The notes: a model not told the origin generated them from the sequence alone. Counted from the stretch's first letter, positions 8,339-17,939 are shown. The stretch: DNA of 64,000 nucleotides from Chitinibacter tainanensis DSM 15459 (GCF_000429785.1 NZ_KE386953.1:62001-126000); one strand, 5' to 3'. A program made the numbers and translations.

Positions 8339-9397
8339 ATGTCTTTCCTTCGCACCGCCCTTGCCAGCCTGCTGCTGGCCACTCTGCCGTATGCCAGCGC
8401 CGATGATGAGCTGGTCACCCGCCCCGATGTGCAAGATTACATCCAGCAAACCGCCCAACAGCATGGCTTTAGCCCCGATGAGCTGGCCGGCTGGCTGCAG
8501 CAAGTGGAGCTCAAACCCAATATCCTGGCGATTCTGGACAAGCCCTCCACCAGCCGCCCCTGGCATGAATTTGAAGCCAATTTTGTGAACAAAACCCGCA
8601 TCAACAATGGCGCGCGCTTTTGGCGCGAGAATGCCATCCTGATCGGCGATGTGAGCCGCAAATATCAAGTGGCCCCGGAAGTCTTGCTGGCGATTTTGGG
8701 CGCCGAAACCAATTACGGCCGCTACACCGGCTCGTTCCGCGTGGCCGATGCGCTCGCCACCATCGCGTTTAATTACCCGCGCCGGGCCGAGTATTTCCGC
8801 GGCGAGCTCACCCAGCTATTTTTGCTGGCGCGTGAAGAAAAAGAAGACCCGCTGAGCTTTAAAGGCAGCTACGCCGGCGCCATGGGCTGGCCGCAGTTTA
8901 TGCCCTCTTCGTTTCGCAAATGGGCGCAAGATTGGGATAAAGACGGCCACCACGATATCTGGAACAACCCGGGCGATGCGCTGGCCAGCGTGGCCAATTA
9001 CTTAAATCAGCATGGCTGGCAAGATCGCGGCGATACGCTGGCAGCGGTGAATTTTAATGGCGATCCAAGCCAGCTGGTGGCCGATAAATTTAATCTGCAC
9101 TACACGGTGGATGAACTGATCGCCAAAGGCGTGGCGCCAATCGATGAGATCAACACCAAGCAGCAAGCCGTGCTGTTTACGCTGGAAACCGAGCCGGGCT
9201 TTACCCAGCATTTTCTCGGGTTTAATAATTTTTACGTGATCACCCGCTACAACAAGAGCACGCTCTACGCCACCGCGGTACTCAAGCTCGCCGACGCGAT
9301 CAAAGCCGCCTATGTAAATGGCGATGATCTGGTCAAAGCCACCCCAGCCCCCACGCCGGCCAAAAAGCCCGCCAAAGCCAGCGCGCGCAAGAAGTAA
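8339..9397 (+). CDS. mltB: Lytic murein transglycosylase B family
   Basis: A 352-residue periplasmic peptidoglycan lytic transglycosylase that cleaves MurNAc-GlcNAc bonds to 1,6-anhydro ends. The N terminus is a Sec signal peptide (cleavage near ASA-DD) without a lipobox cysteine, so it should be soluble rather than a lipoprotein. The catalytic Glu123 is in GAETNYGRYTGSFRV. YAGAMGWPQFMPSSF and the DIWNNPGDALASVANYL region complete the SLT_2 fold. The last 25 or so residues are an Ala/Pro/Lys tail. hrcA ends 48 bases upstream. Confidence 0.93.
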   Translation: MSFLRTALASLLLATLPYASADDELVTRPDVQDYIQQTAQQHGFSPDELAGWLQQVELKPNILAILDKPSTSRPWHEFEANFVNKTRINNGARFWRENAILIGDVSRKYQVAPEVLLAILGAETNYGRYTGSFRVADALATIAFNYPRRAEYFRGELTQLFLLAREEKEDPLSFKGSYAGAMGWPQFMPSSFRKWAQDWDKDGHHDIWNNPGDALASVANYLNQHGWQDRGDTLAAVNFNGDPSQLVADKFNLHYTVDELIAKGVAPIDEINTKQQAVLFTLETEPGFTQHFLGFNNFYVITRYNKSTLYATAVLKLADAIKAAYVNGDDLVKATPAPTPAKKPAKASARKK

Positions 9398-9402
9398 ACC
9401 AC

Positions 9403-9451
9403 AGGTATCGCCCTGCAAGGCTTGGCTAAAATAGCCTGCAGGGCCATACCC
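9403..9451. repeat. 49-bp palindromic repeat, copy 2 (after mltB)
   Basis: It runs from AGGTATCGCCCTGCA to TGCAGGGCCATACCC. The arms pair over about 14 bp with two mismatches, and the inner stem GCAAGG/GCCTGC is in the family register. It starts six bases after the mltB stop. Confidence 0.8.
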
Positions 9452-9698
9452 CACTAGCGCAGCCAGCGCTGTACCTGCCAGCAGTACGCCAGCACGGCCA
9501 ACACTCAGTGCCCCCAAATCCCATAGCCTCACCGCCACTCAGGCACTGCGCCCTACGCCACGGGCTAGGATGATTGACGCTGGGCCAGCAGCGGCGCTGC
9601 GTGCCAGTGTCGCGCAGCTTCCGCCTGAATTTCCTTCGATCGCAACAGGTTACGACTTAAAACTTACCAAGCGCCTCCCGAACGGCACTGCTACGTGG

Positions 9699-9747
9699 GG
9701 GTATATTCAGCAAACCAAAGACCAGCAATGCCCTCAGCGCAATACTG
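9699..9747. repeat. 49-bp palindromic repeat, degraded copy
   Basis: The left end GGGTAT and the right end GCAATACTG are exactly 49 bases apart, as in the intact copies, but the inner stem is poor. I read it as a decayed family member in the gene-poor region. Confidence 0.5.
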
Positions 9748-10136
9748 CCACCCGTATTTACCGCGCAGGTGAAGCTGGGGCTTGGTTTCCCGTGTAGCGA
9801 AAACCGCAGCGAGGAGAGAGACAAACGGCCTTTTGTTTGGCTCACGACGAAGCAAGGGCAGCGCGGAGCGCTTTTCGCCCGGGTCGCCTTTGGGGTGCAG
9901 GGGGCTTTGGCGAAGCAAAGCTCCCTGCCTGTCTGCGCGGCGGAACGCGCATCAAAAACAACGTGCCGAAGGCACTAAAAATAATTAAAATCATCGAAAT
10001 TGCACAGGCAACAATCGGCCAAAAGCGGAAGTAGATACTTTATTTGTGCATAACAGAGTGAATGCCTGCAATCCACTAGGCAATACATTAATGCAATGTA
10101 CTCATGAATGAATGAGTCATTTAATCAAGAGTGACC

Positions 10137-10730
10137 ATGATGCAAGAGTTTAAAAAATTTATCATCATTCTGGCCATGGTTGTAGGCCTAATTCTTATTA
10201 TTTTTAATGAAAATATCCGTGGTTATTACCGCTTCAAGGCGATTTGCGAAAAAGAAAGTGGCTTGCGGGTTTATCAAAAGCTTGAACAGGGAGTGGGATG
10301 GTTAGCGGACAGCTACAGCAATGCTCGCTATGTTGCAACAATACAAGGTGTTGGTTTCGTTCGGTATGTTGGTCAAGACGGTATTACTTATGATCTTCGC
10401 TATCTCAAGGGGCATCCGGGAGATGACACATCATTTGATAAGAAGGCAGCGGATTTAACTAAACCCGTGTTGTACTCATTTAAGTTTGTACTTGAAGATA
10501 TTCAGGGGGAGTTGCGTTTAGCACGTGCAGGCTTCGAGATAAGAGATGTTCGCTCCTTAAAGCATGATGATTCTATGAAAATCAGTACGGCCAAATTGGT
10601 CGCACGCATCTATCGATTTGATTACAGCAGGTTTGATCAGGACAAAACCATTCTCGCTGCGCCTTCTAGAATAACTTGTTCAAGCTATCACATTGAAACG
10701 CCAGAAAATCGGGCGCAATTATTTAAATGA
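10137..10730 (+). CDS. Orphan AT-rich membrane-anchored hypothetical protein
   Basis: The 197-residue product has a hydrophobic N-terminal segment (about residues 6-24, KFIIILAMVVGLILIIFN), likely a single membrane anchor with the rest outside the membrane. No motif is recognised in the remaining, mixed alpha/beta-looking sequence (IQGVGFVRYVGQDG, YSFKFVLEDIQGELRLARAG). The ATG at 10137 follows AAGAG and is preferred over the GTG at 10131. The gene is visibly richer in A and T than its neighbours and lies alone between the degenerate region and a strong bidirectional terminator, which suggests recent acquisition. Function unknown. Confidence 0.7.
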   Translation: MMQEFKKFIIILAMVVGLILIIFNENIRGYYRFKAICEKESGLRVYQKLEQGVGWLADSYSNARYVATIQGVGFVRYVGQDGITYDLRYLKGHPGDDTSFDKKAADLTKPVLYSFKFVLEDIQGELRLARAGFEIRDVRSLKHDDSMKISTAKLVARIYRFDYSRFDQDKTILAAPSRITCSSYHIETPENRAQLFK

Positions 10731-10806
10731 TTAAAGGGCATGTGGGATTAACTTTACAAGTGCAGCACTAACCTGCGAAAACTTCCGCTTTGGGTCTAAA
10801 CCTGCC

Positions 10807-10838
10807 AAAATAAAACCCGCGCTAGCGGGTTTTATTTT
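10807..10838. terminator. Bidirectional intrinsic terminator
   Basis: A perfect 14-bp stem has A-rich and T-rich flanks (AAAATAAAACCCGC / GCGGGTTTTATTTT, loop GCTA). It separates the plus-strand orphan gene from the converging uvrC and can serve both. Confidence 0.9.
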
Positions 10839-10864
10839 TAATCCGAGCAAACCTCAATGCACCC

Positions 10865-12841
10865 TCACCCCCGCAATGCCGAATAAATCTTCTCCGCCAA
10901 CGCCTGATTAATCCCCTCCACCGCCGCCAAGTCATCGACACTGGCCGCTTTCACGCCTTGCAGCCCACCAAAGCGGGCCAGCAGTTTTTGCCGGCGTTTG
11001 GGGCCGATGCCTTCGATGTCTTCCAGCGTGCTGGCGATGCGCGCTTTGGCGCGACGGGCGCGGTGGCCGGTGATGGCGAAACGGTGTGACTCGTCACGGA
11101 TTTGTTGTATCAGATGCAGCCCAGGGTGATCGCGTTTGAGCTGCAATGTTTTGCCCAGACGCGGGATAATCAGCTGCTCTAAGCCGGCTTTGCGGGTTTC
11201 GCCTTTGGCTACGCCAATCACCCATGGCTCGACAAGGCCAATTTCATCAAGGATGTCGAGCGCGACGCCCAGCTGGCCTTTGCCACCATCAATCAAAATC
11301 ACGTCGGGCATTTTGCCCTCGCCGGCGGCGATTTTGCTGTAGCGGCGCTGCAGCACCTGGCGCATGGCGGCGTAATCGTCGCCCGGCGTGATCGGGGCAA
11401 ATTCGCTATCGCCCTTGCCCGGCGAAACAGTGGTGGCGATGTTAAAGCGCCGATATTCCTTGGGCTGCATATCTTGCTGATCGTATACCACGCAGGAGGC
11501 GACGGTGAGCTCGCCCATGGTGTGCGAAATATCAAAACACTCGATGCGCTGGGTTTCTTCCGGCAGGCCCAGCGCTTCGACCAAGGCGGCGAGACGGCCA
11601 GCTTGCGAGGCTTGCAACGATTTGCGCTGCAAAATGGCCAGCTGGGCATTTTTGGCCGCCATTTCCAGCCACACGCGGCGCTCGCCATTGGGGTTGCTAT
11701 TAATCACCACTCGCCGCCCGCCTTTGCCGGCGCCCATTTGCTCAGAGAGCGAGGCGGCCAGCAGGCTGGCGCCATCGGGCTCGGGGCTGCAGAAAATCAG
11801 CGGCGGCACCGTGCGCTCGAGATAATGCTGGGCGATAAAGGCGCTAAGGGCCTCGGCGGGCGTGTATTCGTCGGCGTGACTCGGAAAGAGATTTTTGTCG
11901 CCCACATGCCGCCCGCCACGCACCATGGCCAGATTCACGCACAGCACACCGCCCTCTTCCACACAGGCCAAGATGTCGGCGTCGCCATCGCTGCTGTTGC
12001 TCGACACAAATTGCTTTTCTTGTACTTTGGCTAGCGCCTGAATCTGATCGCGCACCGCGGCGGCGGCTTCGAATTCCCAATTGGCCGCGAGCGTTTGCAT
12101 GCGCTCTTCCAGCTGTTGCAGCACTTCGTTTTCTTTGCCGGATAAAAACAGCATCGCGTTGTTCACATCGCGGCGGTAGGCCTCGGGCGAAATGGCATTC
12201 ACACACGGCGCGGAGCAGCGCTTAATCTGGTGCAGCAAACAGGCGCGCGAGCGGTTGCTAAATACCGAGTCTTCACAGGTGCGTAGCTGAAATACTTTTT
12301 GCAGCAGCTGGATGCTCTCTTTCACCACATAGCCATTCGGGAACGGCCCGAAATAGGTGTGGCGCTTATCCAGCGCGCCGCGATAGTAGGCCAAGCGCGG
12401 CGAGGCATGGCCGGTGAGCACCAGATACGGGTAGCTTTTATCGTCGCGAAACAGAATGTTGTAGCGCGGCGACAGGGCTTTGATGAGGTTATTTTCCAAC
12501 ACCAGCGCTTCGGCTTCCGAGCGCACCACGGTGGTTTCCAGCGCGGCCACCTGATTGAGCATCAGGCGTATCCGCGGGCTGTGATCGTTTTTGATGAAAT
12601 AGGAGCCGACGCGCTTTTTGAGGCTAATGGCCTTCCCCACGTACAGCACCGTGCCATCACTGGCCAAATAGCGATACACACCGGGCAGATCGGGCAGATT
12701 TTTCACCTGCAGCAACAGCGCTGCGCGCGCCTCATCGCTGGGCTCGGCGGCAGCTTCGGCCGGCGCCGCATCAGGCAGCGCGGCAGCCGAGTCGGCAAGC
12801 TGGGGCATGGTGGGTTCAGTGGCTTCGGGCACAGCAGTCAT
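10865..12841 (-). CDS. uvrC: Excinuclease ABC subunit C
   Basis: UvrC makes both incisions in nucleotide excision repair. Domains in order are a GIY-YIG nuclease ([21 protein letters not shown]), a UVR motif binding UvrB ([31 protein letters not shown]), an RNase H-like nuclease ([21 protein letters not shown]) and two C-terminal helix-hairpin-helix motifs ([20 protein letters not shown]). With the ATG at 12841 the chain is 658 residues. The first 45 or so are an Ala/Glu/Pro extension that usual UvrC proteins of about 600-620 residues lack. No better internal start with a ribosome site was obvious. Confidence 0.96.
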   Translation of the reverse strand: MTAVPEATEPTMPQLADSAAALPDAAPAEAAAEPSDEARAALLLQVKNLPDLPGVYRYLASDGTVLYVGKAISLKKRVGSYFIKNDHSPRIRLMLNQVAALETTVVRSEAEALVLENNLIKALSPRYNILFRDDKSYPYLVLTGHASPRLAYYRGALDKRHTYFGPFPNGYVVKESIQLLQKVFQLRTCEDSVFSNRSRACLLHQIKRCSAPCVNAISPEAYRRDVNNAMLFLSGKENEVLQQLEERMQTLAANWEFEAAAAVRDQIQALAKVQEKQFVSSNSSDGDADILACVEEGGVLCVNLAMVRGGRHVGDKNLFPSHADEYTPAEALSAFIAQHYLERTVPPLIFCSPEPDGASLLAASLSEQMGAGKGGRRVVINSNPNGERRVWLEMAAKNAQLAILQRKSLQASQAGRLAALVEALGLPEETQRIECFDISHTMGELTVASCVVYDQQDMQPKEYRRFNIATTVSPGKGDSEFAPITPGDDYAAMRQVLQRRYSKIAAGEGKMPDVILIDGGKGQLGVALDILDEIGLVEPWVIGVAKGETRKAGLEQLIIPRLGKTLQLKRDHPGLHLIQQIRDESHRFAITGHRARRAKARIASTLEDIEGIGPKRRQKLLARFGGLQGVKAASVDDLAAVEGINQALAEKIYSALRG

Positions 12842-13034
12842 AGGTGGGCGCAGCAAAACGTAAGCAATGCACTATTGTACTGAAGTTACCGTGCCGCGCT
12901 GCGGCTGCGCCAGATCAAATCCACGGCATTTTGTCCGCCCGCCTGGCGGCGAAACGGGTTTTCCCGAATGGACAGCTTACAAACCGGATTTGATGATGCG
13001 CATACCGACCAAAAACAAGCATAAGGGGCAGGCC

Positions 13035-14390
13035 ATGAGCCAGAACCGTGATGGATTCACATCGACCTTTGGCGTACTCGTCGCCACACTGGGCTCAGCC
13101 GTCGGCTTGGGCAATATCTGGAAATTTCCGTACCTCACCGGCACCAATGGCGGCGCGAGCTTTTTGGTGGTGTATCTGCTGGCCACCTTGCTGGTGGCGC
13201 TGCCGGTGATGATGACCGAAATCATGCTCGGCCGTGCTTCGCGCGCCAATGCAGTCACCGCATTTGAAAAGCTGGCACCCAAAAATCAGAAATTCTGGAC
13301 CGTGATCGGCTATATGGGTCTCGTGTCGGCCATTTTGATTTTGGCGTTTTACACCGGCGTAGCAGGCTGGGTGTTTGCGTATATTTTTAAATCGCTGTCG
13401 GGCAGCATCCACAGCACCGACCCAGCCACCGCGAAAGCCGCGTTTGATGCCATGGTTTCTAACCCAATGCAGGCCCTGTTCTGGCAGTGGGTGGTCTTGG
13501 GCGGCGCGGGCGTGATTATTATGCTGGGCGTATCCAAAGGGATTGAAGCAGTAGCCAAAAAACTGATGCCGCTGCTGTTTTTGCTGCTGGTTTTGCTCTG
13601 TATTCGCAGCCTGACCTTGCCCGGCGCAATGGCCGGGGTGGAATTTTTGTTTGCACCGGACTTTAGCAAAATCACTGCGCCGGTAGTGCTCACCGCCGTG
13701 GGCTTGGCGTTTTTCAAGCTGTCGATCGGCATGGGCACGATGCTGACCTACGGCAGCTATTTCCGCCAAGAGCAGAATATCCCCGCCACCGCCACCCGCG
13801 TGATGCTGGCCGATCTGTCGGTATCGATGCTGGCTGGCCTGGCGATTTTCCCGGCCGTGTTTGCCTTTGGCTTTGAGCCATCGGCGGGCCCTTCGCTGGT
13901 GTTTATGACGATTCCGGCCGTGTTTGCCAGCATGCCGCTGGGCAATGTGTTTATGGCGATCTTCTTTGTGTTGGCGGCGATTGCGGCCACCGGCGCGATC
14001 TTGTCGATCTTGGAAGTGCCAGTTGCGATGATGAGCGAACGCTTTGGCTTTAGCCGCAAACTAGCCACGCTGATTTCTGTGGGCATTATTGGCCTGTTTG
14101 GCGTGCCAGCGATGTTGTCATCGTCACTGACGGCCGACTGGAAAGTCTTTGGCCTGAACGCGTTTGATCTGTTCGACTTTATTAGCTCGAATATCTTGTT
14201 GCCACTGGGCGGGATTTTGATCTGTTTGTTTGTGGGCTGGGTGTATGGCTTGCCGCAACTGAAAAAACAGCTGAGCAACGAAGGCCAACTGAACAATGGC
14301 CTGCTGATCAACGCGGTGTTTGTGCTGGTGCGCTATGTAACGCCGATTATCATCACCGTGATTATGCTGCGCGGCTTGGGGCTGTTCTGA
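13035..14390 (+). CDS. Sodium-dependent transporter, NSS (SNF) family
   Basis: The 451-residue protein is a LeuT-fold secondary transporter of the neurotransmitter:sodium symporter family. Its first helix carries the family signature GSAVGLGNIWKFPYL that binds sodium and substrate, and about eleven to twelve hydrophobic segments follow. The substrate is probably an amino acid but cannot be read from the sequence. I placed the start at the ATG at 13035, which has AAGGGGCAGG upstream; the open frame before it (12867-13034) encodes an unlikely basic leader. It stands alone, with a palindromic repeat and a terminator behind it. Confidence 0.92.
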   Translation: MSQNRDGFTSTFGVLVATLGSAVGLGNIWKFPYLTGTNGGASFLVVYLLATLLVALPVMMTEIMLGRASRANAVTAFEKLAPKNQKFWTVIGYMGLVSAILILAFYTGVAGWVFAYIFKSLSGSIHSTDPATAKAAFDAMVSNPMQALFWQWVVLGGAGVIIMLGVSKGIEAVAKKLMPLLFLLLVLLCIRSLTLPGAMAGVEFLFAPDFSKITAPVVLTAVGLAFFKLSIGMGTMLTYGSYFRQEQNIPATATRVMLADLSVSMLAGLAIFPAVFAFGFEPSAGPSLVFMTIPAVFASMPLGNVFMAIFFVLAAIAATGAILSILEVPVAMMSERFGFSRKLATLISVGIIGLFGVPAMLSSSLTADWKVFGLNAFDLFDFISSNILLPLGGILICLFVGWVYGLPQLKKQLSNEGQLNNGLLINAVFVLVRYVTPIIITVIMLRGLGLF

Positions 14391-14399
14391 TACCCGGAT

Positions 14400-14448
14400 G
14401 GGTATTGATCTGTAGATATTGAAATTGATTAATTACAGAGCAATACCC
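14400..14448. repeat. 49-bp palindromic repeat, copy 3 (after the NSS transporter)
   Basis: The arms GGGTATTGATCTGTA and TACAGAGCAATACCC pair over 15 bp with one mismatch. The right half (TTGATT, then CAGAGCAATACCC) matches the copy at 2405-2453 in register. It is preceded by TACCC-GGAT, an inverted arrangement also seen before other copies. Confidence 0.85.
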
Positions 14449-14462
14449 CCGCTGCAACACAC

Positions 14463-14496
14463 AAATAAAAAACGGCCTACGGGCCGTTTTTTATTT
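14463..14496. terminator. Bidirectional intrinsic terminator
   Basis: The stem ACGGCC / GGCCGT is flanked by A6 and T6 and lies between the converging NSS transporter and a secreted protein gene. It stands 14 bases beyond a palindromic repeat, so termination here does not depend on the repeat. Confidence 0.9.
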
Positions 14497-14531
14497 GAGC
14501 AGCATTGGCTGGCGCCAAATTGGTCGCCGAC

Positions 14532-15086
14532 TTATTGGGTATCGTTGCCCCAAATCGTGGCCGAAGCACGCACCAATACCACGATCTGATCGCCCACCGC
14601 GGCTTTGTTCAGGTATTCCTGATTTTGCACCGGAATATCCACGATTTTGCCATCCGGGTTTTTCGCCCGCACCACGCCGTTGGTTTTATCGATGGCGATG
14701 ATGTCGTTGTAAGTGGCGCGGGTTTTCAGCACCCCGGCACCATTGGGCAGCACGTCTTCCGCTTCGCTGAGCTCGATGCGGCGCACGCCGGCCGTGCCTT
14801 TGCTCAAGGAAATGGCCAGCGATTCACCCGCCGCCACCATCACTTTGTCGCCCACGGCGAGGTTTTCAAAGCGGCTAATGCGGGGATCAACATTGCTGAA
14901 ATTCAGCTGTTGGCCATCGGCCAGATTCAGTGTGACATTGCGATTGCGCAGATCAACGGCCGACACCGTAGCTTCGACGCGATTGCGCACGCCTTCGCTC
15001 AGCAGCAGTTCTTGCTCGGCGGCCACTGCCGCACCTTGCCACAACACAGCCAACAGGCTCAGGGCCAGAATGGAGGTTTTCATCAT
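14532..15086 (-). CDS. Secreted hypothetical protein, probable beta-rich fold
   Basis: The 184-residue product begins with a clear Sec signal peptide (MMKTSILALSLLAVLWQG, cleavage near AVAAE). The mature part has alternating short beta-strand-like segments (EATVSAVDLRNRNVTLNL, VGDKVMVAAGESLAISL, VVRAKNPDGKIVDIPV, VGDQIVVLV), with two similar VGD-x-(I/V)-V-V units that suggest repeated OB- or barrel-like modules. No family name is recognised. AAGGTGAG precedes the paired ATG codons at 15086 and 15083; either could be used. Periplasmic role unknown. Confidence 0.75.
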   Translation of the reverse strand: MMKTSILALSLLAVLWQGAAVAAEQELLLSEGVRNRVEATVSAVDLRNRNVTLNLADGQQLNFSNVDPRISRFENLAVGDKVMVAAGESLAISLSKGTAGVRRIELSEAEDVLPNGAGVLKTRATYNDIIAIDKTNGVVRAKNPDGKIVDIPVQNQEYLNKAAVGDQIVVLVRASATIWGNDTQ

Positions 15087-15176
15087 GCTCACCTTGGATC
15101 AGTTGATATTATTTATCCGCTGATCAGAACGTCAGCGTTACTGCATCCTAACATGAGGCGTCAGAAGAAAAACACC

Positions 15177-15569
15177 TTATTCGGCAATATCACCATCCAG
15201 ATAAAACCAGCGCCCTTCTTCGCGTACAAAGCGGCTGTGCTCGGCCAGCTTATAGGCGCGGCCACCGACTTTATAGCGGGCCAAAAACGACACCGTGCCA
15301 TGGTCGCCATCGCTGGCCGCATGATGCACGGTGAGTCCCAGCCACTTCACTTTGGGCTCTTCCTGCAAATCCAGCCGCTCGGGCCGGGTGCTGGCATGCC
15401 AGCTGGCCAGCAGATAATCTTCTAGCCCCATGACATAAGCGCTATAGCGCGAGCGCATTAAGGTTTCGGGAGATGGCGGCACTGCGCCAGCATGATAGGG
15501 CGCGCAACATTGACTATAGCTGGGCCCACCACACGGGCAGCTCGCAGCTGGGGCAGAAGAATTGGCCAT
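15177..15569 (-). CDS. YchJ-family protein (SEC-C motif plus NTF2-like domain)
   Basis: The 130-residue protein matches the YchJ/UPF0225 pattern: an N-terminal CPCG...QCCAPYH metal-binding segment (residues about 11-26), the helix [25 protein letters not shown], and a compact NTF2-like domain ending [14 protein letters not shown]. The usual second C-terminal SEC-C zinc motif is absent, as in the shorter members. Biochemical role is not established. It is divergent from the HAD hydrolase gene. Confidence 0.88.
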   Translation of the reverse strand: MANSSAPAASCPCGGPSYSQCCAPYHAGAVPPSPETLMRSRYSAYVMGLEDYLLASWHASTRPERLDLQEEPKVKWLGLTVHHAASDGDHGTVSFLARYKVGGRAYKLAEHSRFVREEGRWFYLDGDIAE

Positions 15570-15614
15570 ACGGGCGGTAGATTAGGTAGACTTTGCTATT
15601 GTTTTCGATATTTG

Positions 15615-16295
15615 ATGATTGCGCAAATGAAACACCCCCAGATTGTAGCGGCCATTTTTGATATGGATGGTCTTTTGCTAGATTCCGAGCGGATGGCCCT
15701 GAGCTGCTGGCATGACGCCGCCCGCGAGCTTGGGCATGAGATTGATCCGGCCGTACCGCTGGGCATGGTGGGCATGCATTCATCCAAAACCCTCGCCTAT
15801 CTGCGCGAGCAGCTGGGGGATGATTTCCCATGTGAGCACTTGCGCGAGCGCACGCACGAAATCTACCTCACGCGCAGCGAAGCCGGCATCGCCCTGCGCC
15901 CAGGCGTGTTGGCGCTATTTGACTGGCTGGAAGCGCACGACATCCGCAAAGCAGTGGCCACCTCAACCCGCCGCAGCATTGCCGAGCATCATCTGCATAA
16001 GGCACAGCTGTGGCACCGGATTGAATTTGCCGTCTGCGGCGATGAAGTCAGCCAGCCTAAACCCGCTCCGGAGATCTACCAGAAAGCCATCACCCAGCTG
16101 GGGGTGAGCGCGGCACAATGCGTGGTGTTTGAAGATTCCAACTTTGGCGTGCAAGCCGGGCATAGCGCCGGTTGTCGGGTGATCATGGTGCCAGACTTAC
16201 GTGATCCACTAGAACATGTGAAAGCCCTTGGCATCGAAATCGTCTCCTCATTAGATGCAGCGCAAACTTTATTGAATTCTGAAATAAAAGCTTAA
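15615..16295 (+). CDS. HAD-superfamily (subfamily IA) phosphohydrolase
   Basis: The 226-residue enzyme has the four HAD motifs: FDMDGLLLDSE (nucleophile Asp and general acid Asp), STRRS (motif II), KPAPEIYQKA (motif III Lys) and VFEDSNFGVQAG (motif IV). The cap-domain layout and the phrase GLLLDSE resemble phosphoglycolate phosphatase/beta-phosphoglucomutase-like enzymes, but the substrate cannot be assigned. Starts at 15615 or 15627 (MKHPQIVAAIFDMDG) are both possible, and neither has a strong ribosome site. Confidence 0.9.
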   Translation: MIAQMKHPQIVAAIFDMDGLLLDSERMALSCWHDAARELGHEIDPAVPLGMVGMHSSKTLAYLREQLGDDFPCEHLRERTHEIYLTRSEAGIALRPGVLALFDWLEAHDIRKAVATSTRRSIAEHHLHKAQLWHRIEFAVCGDEVSQPKPAPEIYQKAITQLGVSAAQCVVFEDSNFGVQAGHSAGCRVIMVPDLRDPLEHVKALGIEIVSSLDAAQTLLNSEIKA

Positions 16296-16317
16296 AACTC
16301 AAGGTAGAATACGCGCC

Positions 16318-16405
16318 ATCGGGCGTCTGCCCACCACCATGTGCTGTATGCGTCACCCGCGCGGCTTGCGATTGGCTTGGCCTAATGCAAACCGTGGGGG
16401 ACGCT
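16318..16405 (+). ncRNA. Candidate structured leader (riboswitch-like) upstream of the phosphate transporter
   Basis: The 5' half GCGTC-TG-CCCAC (16323-16334) can pair with GTGGG-G-GACGC (16394-16404), closing a domain of about 60 bases. Inside is a hairpin of TTGC-ATT-GGC pairing with GCC-AAT-GCAA around a TTG loop. The same 5' segment can instead form a local hairpin GGGC-GTCT-GCCC (16321-16332), so two mutually exclusive folds exist. It ends 23 bases before the transporter start. I do not recognise a known riboswitch class. Confidence 0.4.
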
Positions 16406-16427
16406 TTATCTTTTTTATGAGTCACTT

Positions 16428-17900
16428 ATGTTAGACATCTTCTCGGGCATGCCCTTCGGGGCCGCCACCATGCTCGCTCTTGCCCTGTTTTTTGTGTTGG
16501 CCTACGAGTTTATCAACGGCTTTCACGATACCGCCAATGCCGTTGCCACCGTAATCTACACCAAAGCCATGCCCGCCCATCTGGCGGTGATCGGCTCGGG
16601 TATTTTCAACTTTCTGGGGGTGATGCTGGGTGGCTTGGGCGTGGCTTATGCCATCGTGCATTTGCTGCCGGTGGATCTGCTCTTGAATGTGGGCGTGGGC
16701 CATGGCCTGTATATGGTGTATGCCCTACTGGCAGCCGCCATTATCTGGAATCTGGGCACCTGGTATTTCGGCATTCCAGCGTCTAGTTCGCACACGCTGA
16801 TCGGCTCGATCATGGGCGTGGGCATCGCCAATGCGCTGATGAATAATCAATACTGGCTCTCGGGCATCAACACCAAAAAAGCCATTGATATCATGCTCTC
16901 GCTGCTGATTTCGCCCACCATCGGTTTTGTGATGGCGGCGATCTTACTGTTGGCGCTAAAAAAATGGCGCAGCCAGTCGCGCATGCACATGACGCCCGAA
17001 GAGCGCAAAACTACCGATGGCAAAAAACACCCCCCATTCTGGACCCGCGCCACGCTGATCGCATCAGCCATGGGCATGAGCTTTGCGCATGGCTCCAATG
17101 ATGGCCAGAAAGGCATCGGTCTGCTGATGTTGGTATTGATTGGCCTGGCGCCGGCCAAATTTGCGCTGGATATGGATAGCACCACCTATCAAATCGAGCG
17201 CACCGTGGATGCCGCCCAGCATATGCAATCGTTCTACGAAAGCAATCGTGAACGCCTGAATGGCAAAATCGACCTCACCCATTCCGCCGAGCACCCGCTG
17301 CCGACGCTGTTTAAATGTGAATCGAAAACCACCCTGCCCGCCATCAGCAGCCTGCTAAGCACACTGCAAGGGGTGAAATCGTATAACGATCTGAGTGGCG
17401 AAGACCGCCGCAAAGTCCGCCGCATCCTGCTGTGCCTGGATGACACCGCCAAGAAAGCCAGCAAGCTGGATATCCTGAGCAAACAGGAAAAAGCCGATCT
17501 GGATAAACTGCGCAAAGACCTAAACGCCACCACCGAATACGCCCCGCAATGGGTGATCGTGGCCGTAGCGCTGGCGCTGGGCTTGGGCACCATGGTGGGT
17601 TGGAAGCGCATCGTGCTCACCGTGGGTGAAAAAATCGGTAACAAGGGCATGACCTACGCCCAAGGCAATGCCGCCCAGCTCACCGCCGCCAGCGCGATCG
17701 GGATCGCCAGCTGGACAGGCATGCCGGTTTCCACCACGCACATCCTGTCATCCGCCGTAGCCGGCACCATGGTCGCCAACAAGAGCGGTCTGCAAGGCGG
17801 CACGGTGAAATCGATTCTGATGGCGTGGGTGCTGACCCTGCCAGTGACGATGTTGCTGTCGGGTGGTCTGTTCTGGCTGGCAAGCGTATTGTTCGCCTAA
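16428..17900 (+). CDS. pitA: Low-affinity inorganic phosphate transporter, Pit family
   Basis: The 490-residue inner-membrane protein has the PiT-family duplicated signatures: GFHDTANAVATVIYTKAM (residues about 31-48) with PASSSHTLIGSIMG in the first half, and SFAHGSNDGQKGIG and MPVSTTHILSSAVAGTM in the second. Roughly ten membrane segments flank a polar cytoplasmic loop of about 140 residues (about residues 250-390). The family carries metal-phosphate with protons. The length is close to the roughly 500 residues of E. coli PitA. A possible structured leader precedes it and a strong terminator follows. Confidence 0.95.
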   Translation: MLDIFSGMPFGAATMLALALFFVLAYEFINGFHDTANAVATVIYTKAMPAHLAVIGSGIFNFLGVMLGGLGVAYAIVHLLPVDLLLNVGVGHGLYMVYALLAAAIIWNLGTWYFGIPASSSHTLIGSIMGVGIANALMNNQYWLSGINTKKAIDIMLSLLISPTIGFVMAAILLLALKKWRSQSRMHMTPEERKTTDGKKHPPFWTRATLIASAMGMSFAHGSNDGQKGIGLLMLVLIGLAPAKFALDMDSTTYQIERTVDAAQHMQSFYESNRERLNGKIDLTHSAEHPLPTLFKCESKTTLPAISSLLSTLQGVKSYNDLSGEDRRKVRRILLCLDDTAKKASKLDILSKQEKADLDKLRKDLNATTEYAPQWVIVAVALALGLGTMVGWKRIVLTVGEKIGNKGMTYAQGNAAQLTAASAIGIASWTGMPVSTTHILSSAVAGTMVANKSGLQGGTVKSILMAWVLTLPVTMLLSGGLFWLASVLFA

Positions 17901-17939
17901 GCGCCAATGGCCGCGACGGCGGCAAGCAAGTAAGCCCAA

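Larger units (their letters stand above)
9398..10136. other. Gene-poor degenerate region of about 740 bases
   Basis: No coding frame is convincing here; the open frames are short, overlap on both strands and have no recognisable product. The region holds two palindromic repeats (9403-9451 and a degraded copy at 9699-9747). A GC-rich hairpin lies near 9898-9925 (11-bp arms around GCGAAG, one mismatch). Base composition falls from GC-rich to AT-rich towards 10000-10130. It looks like accumulated remnants in front of an AT-rich orphan gene. Confidence 0.6.

Noticed and set aside
9769-10034. Short overlapping frames between 9769 and 10034 as small genes
   Set aside because: They overlap on both strands, show no start signals or family resemblance, and lie in degenerate sequence.
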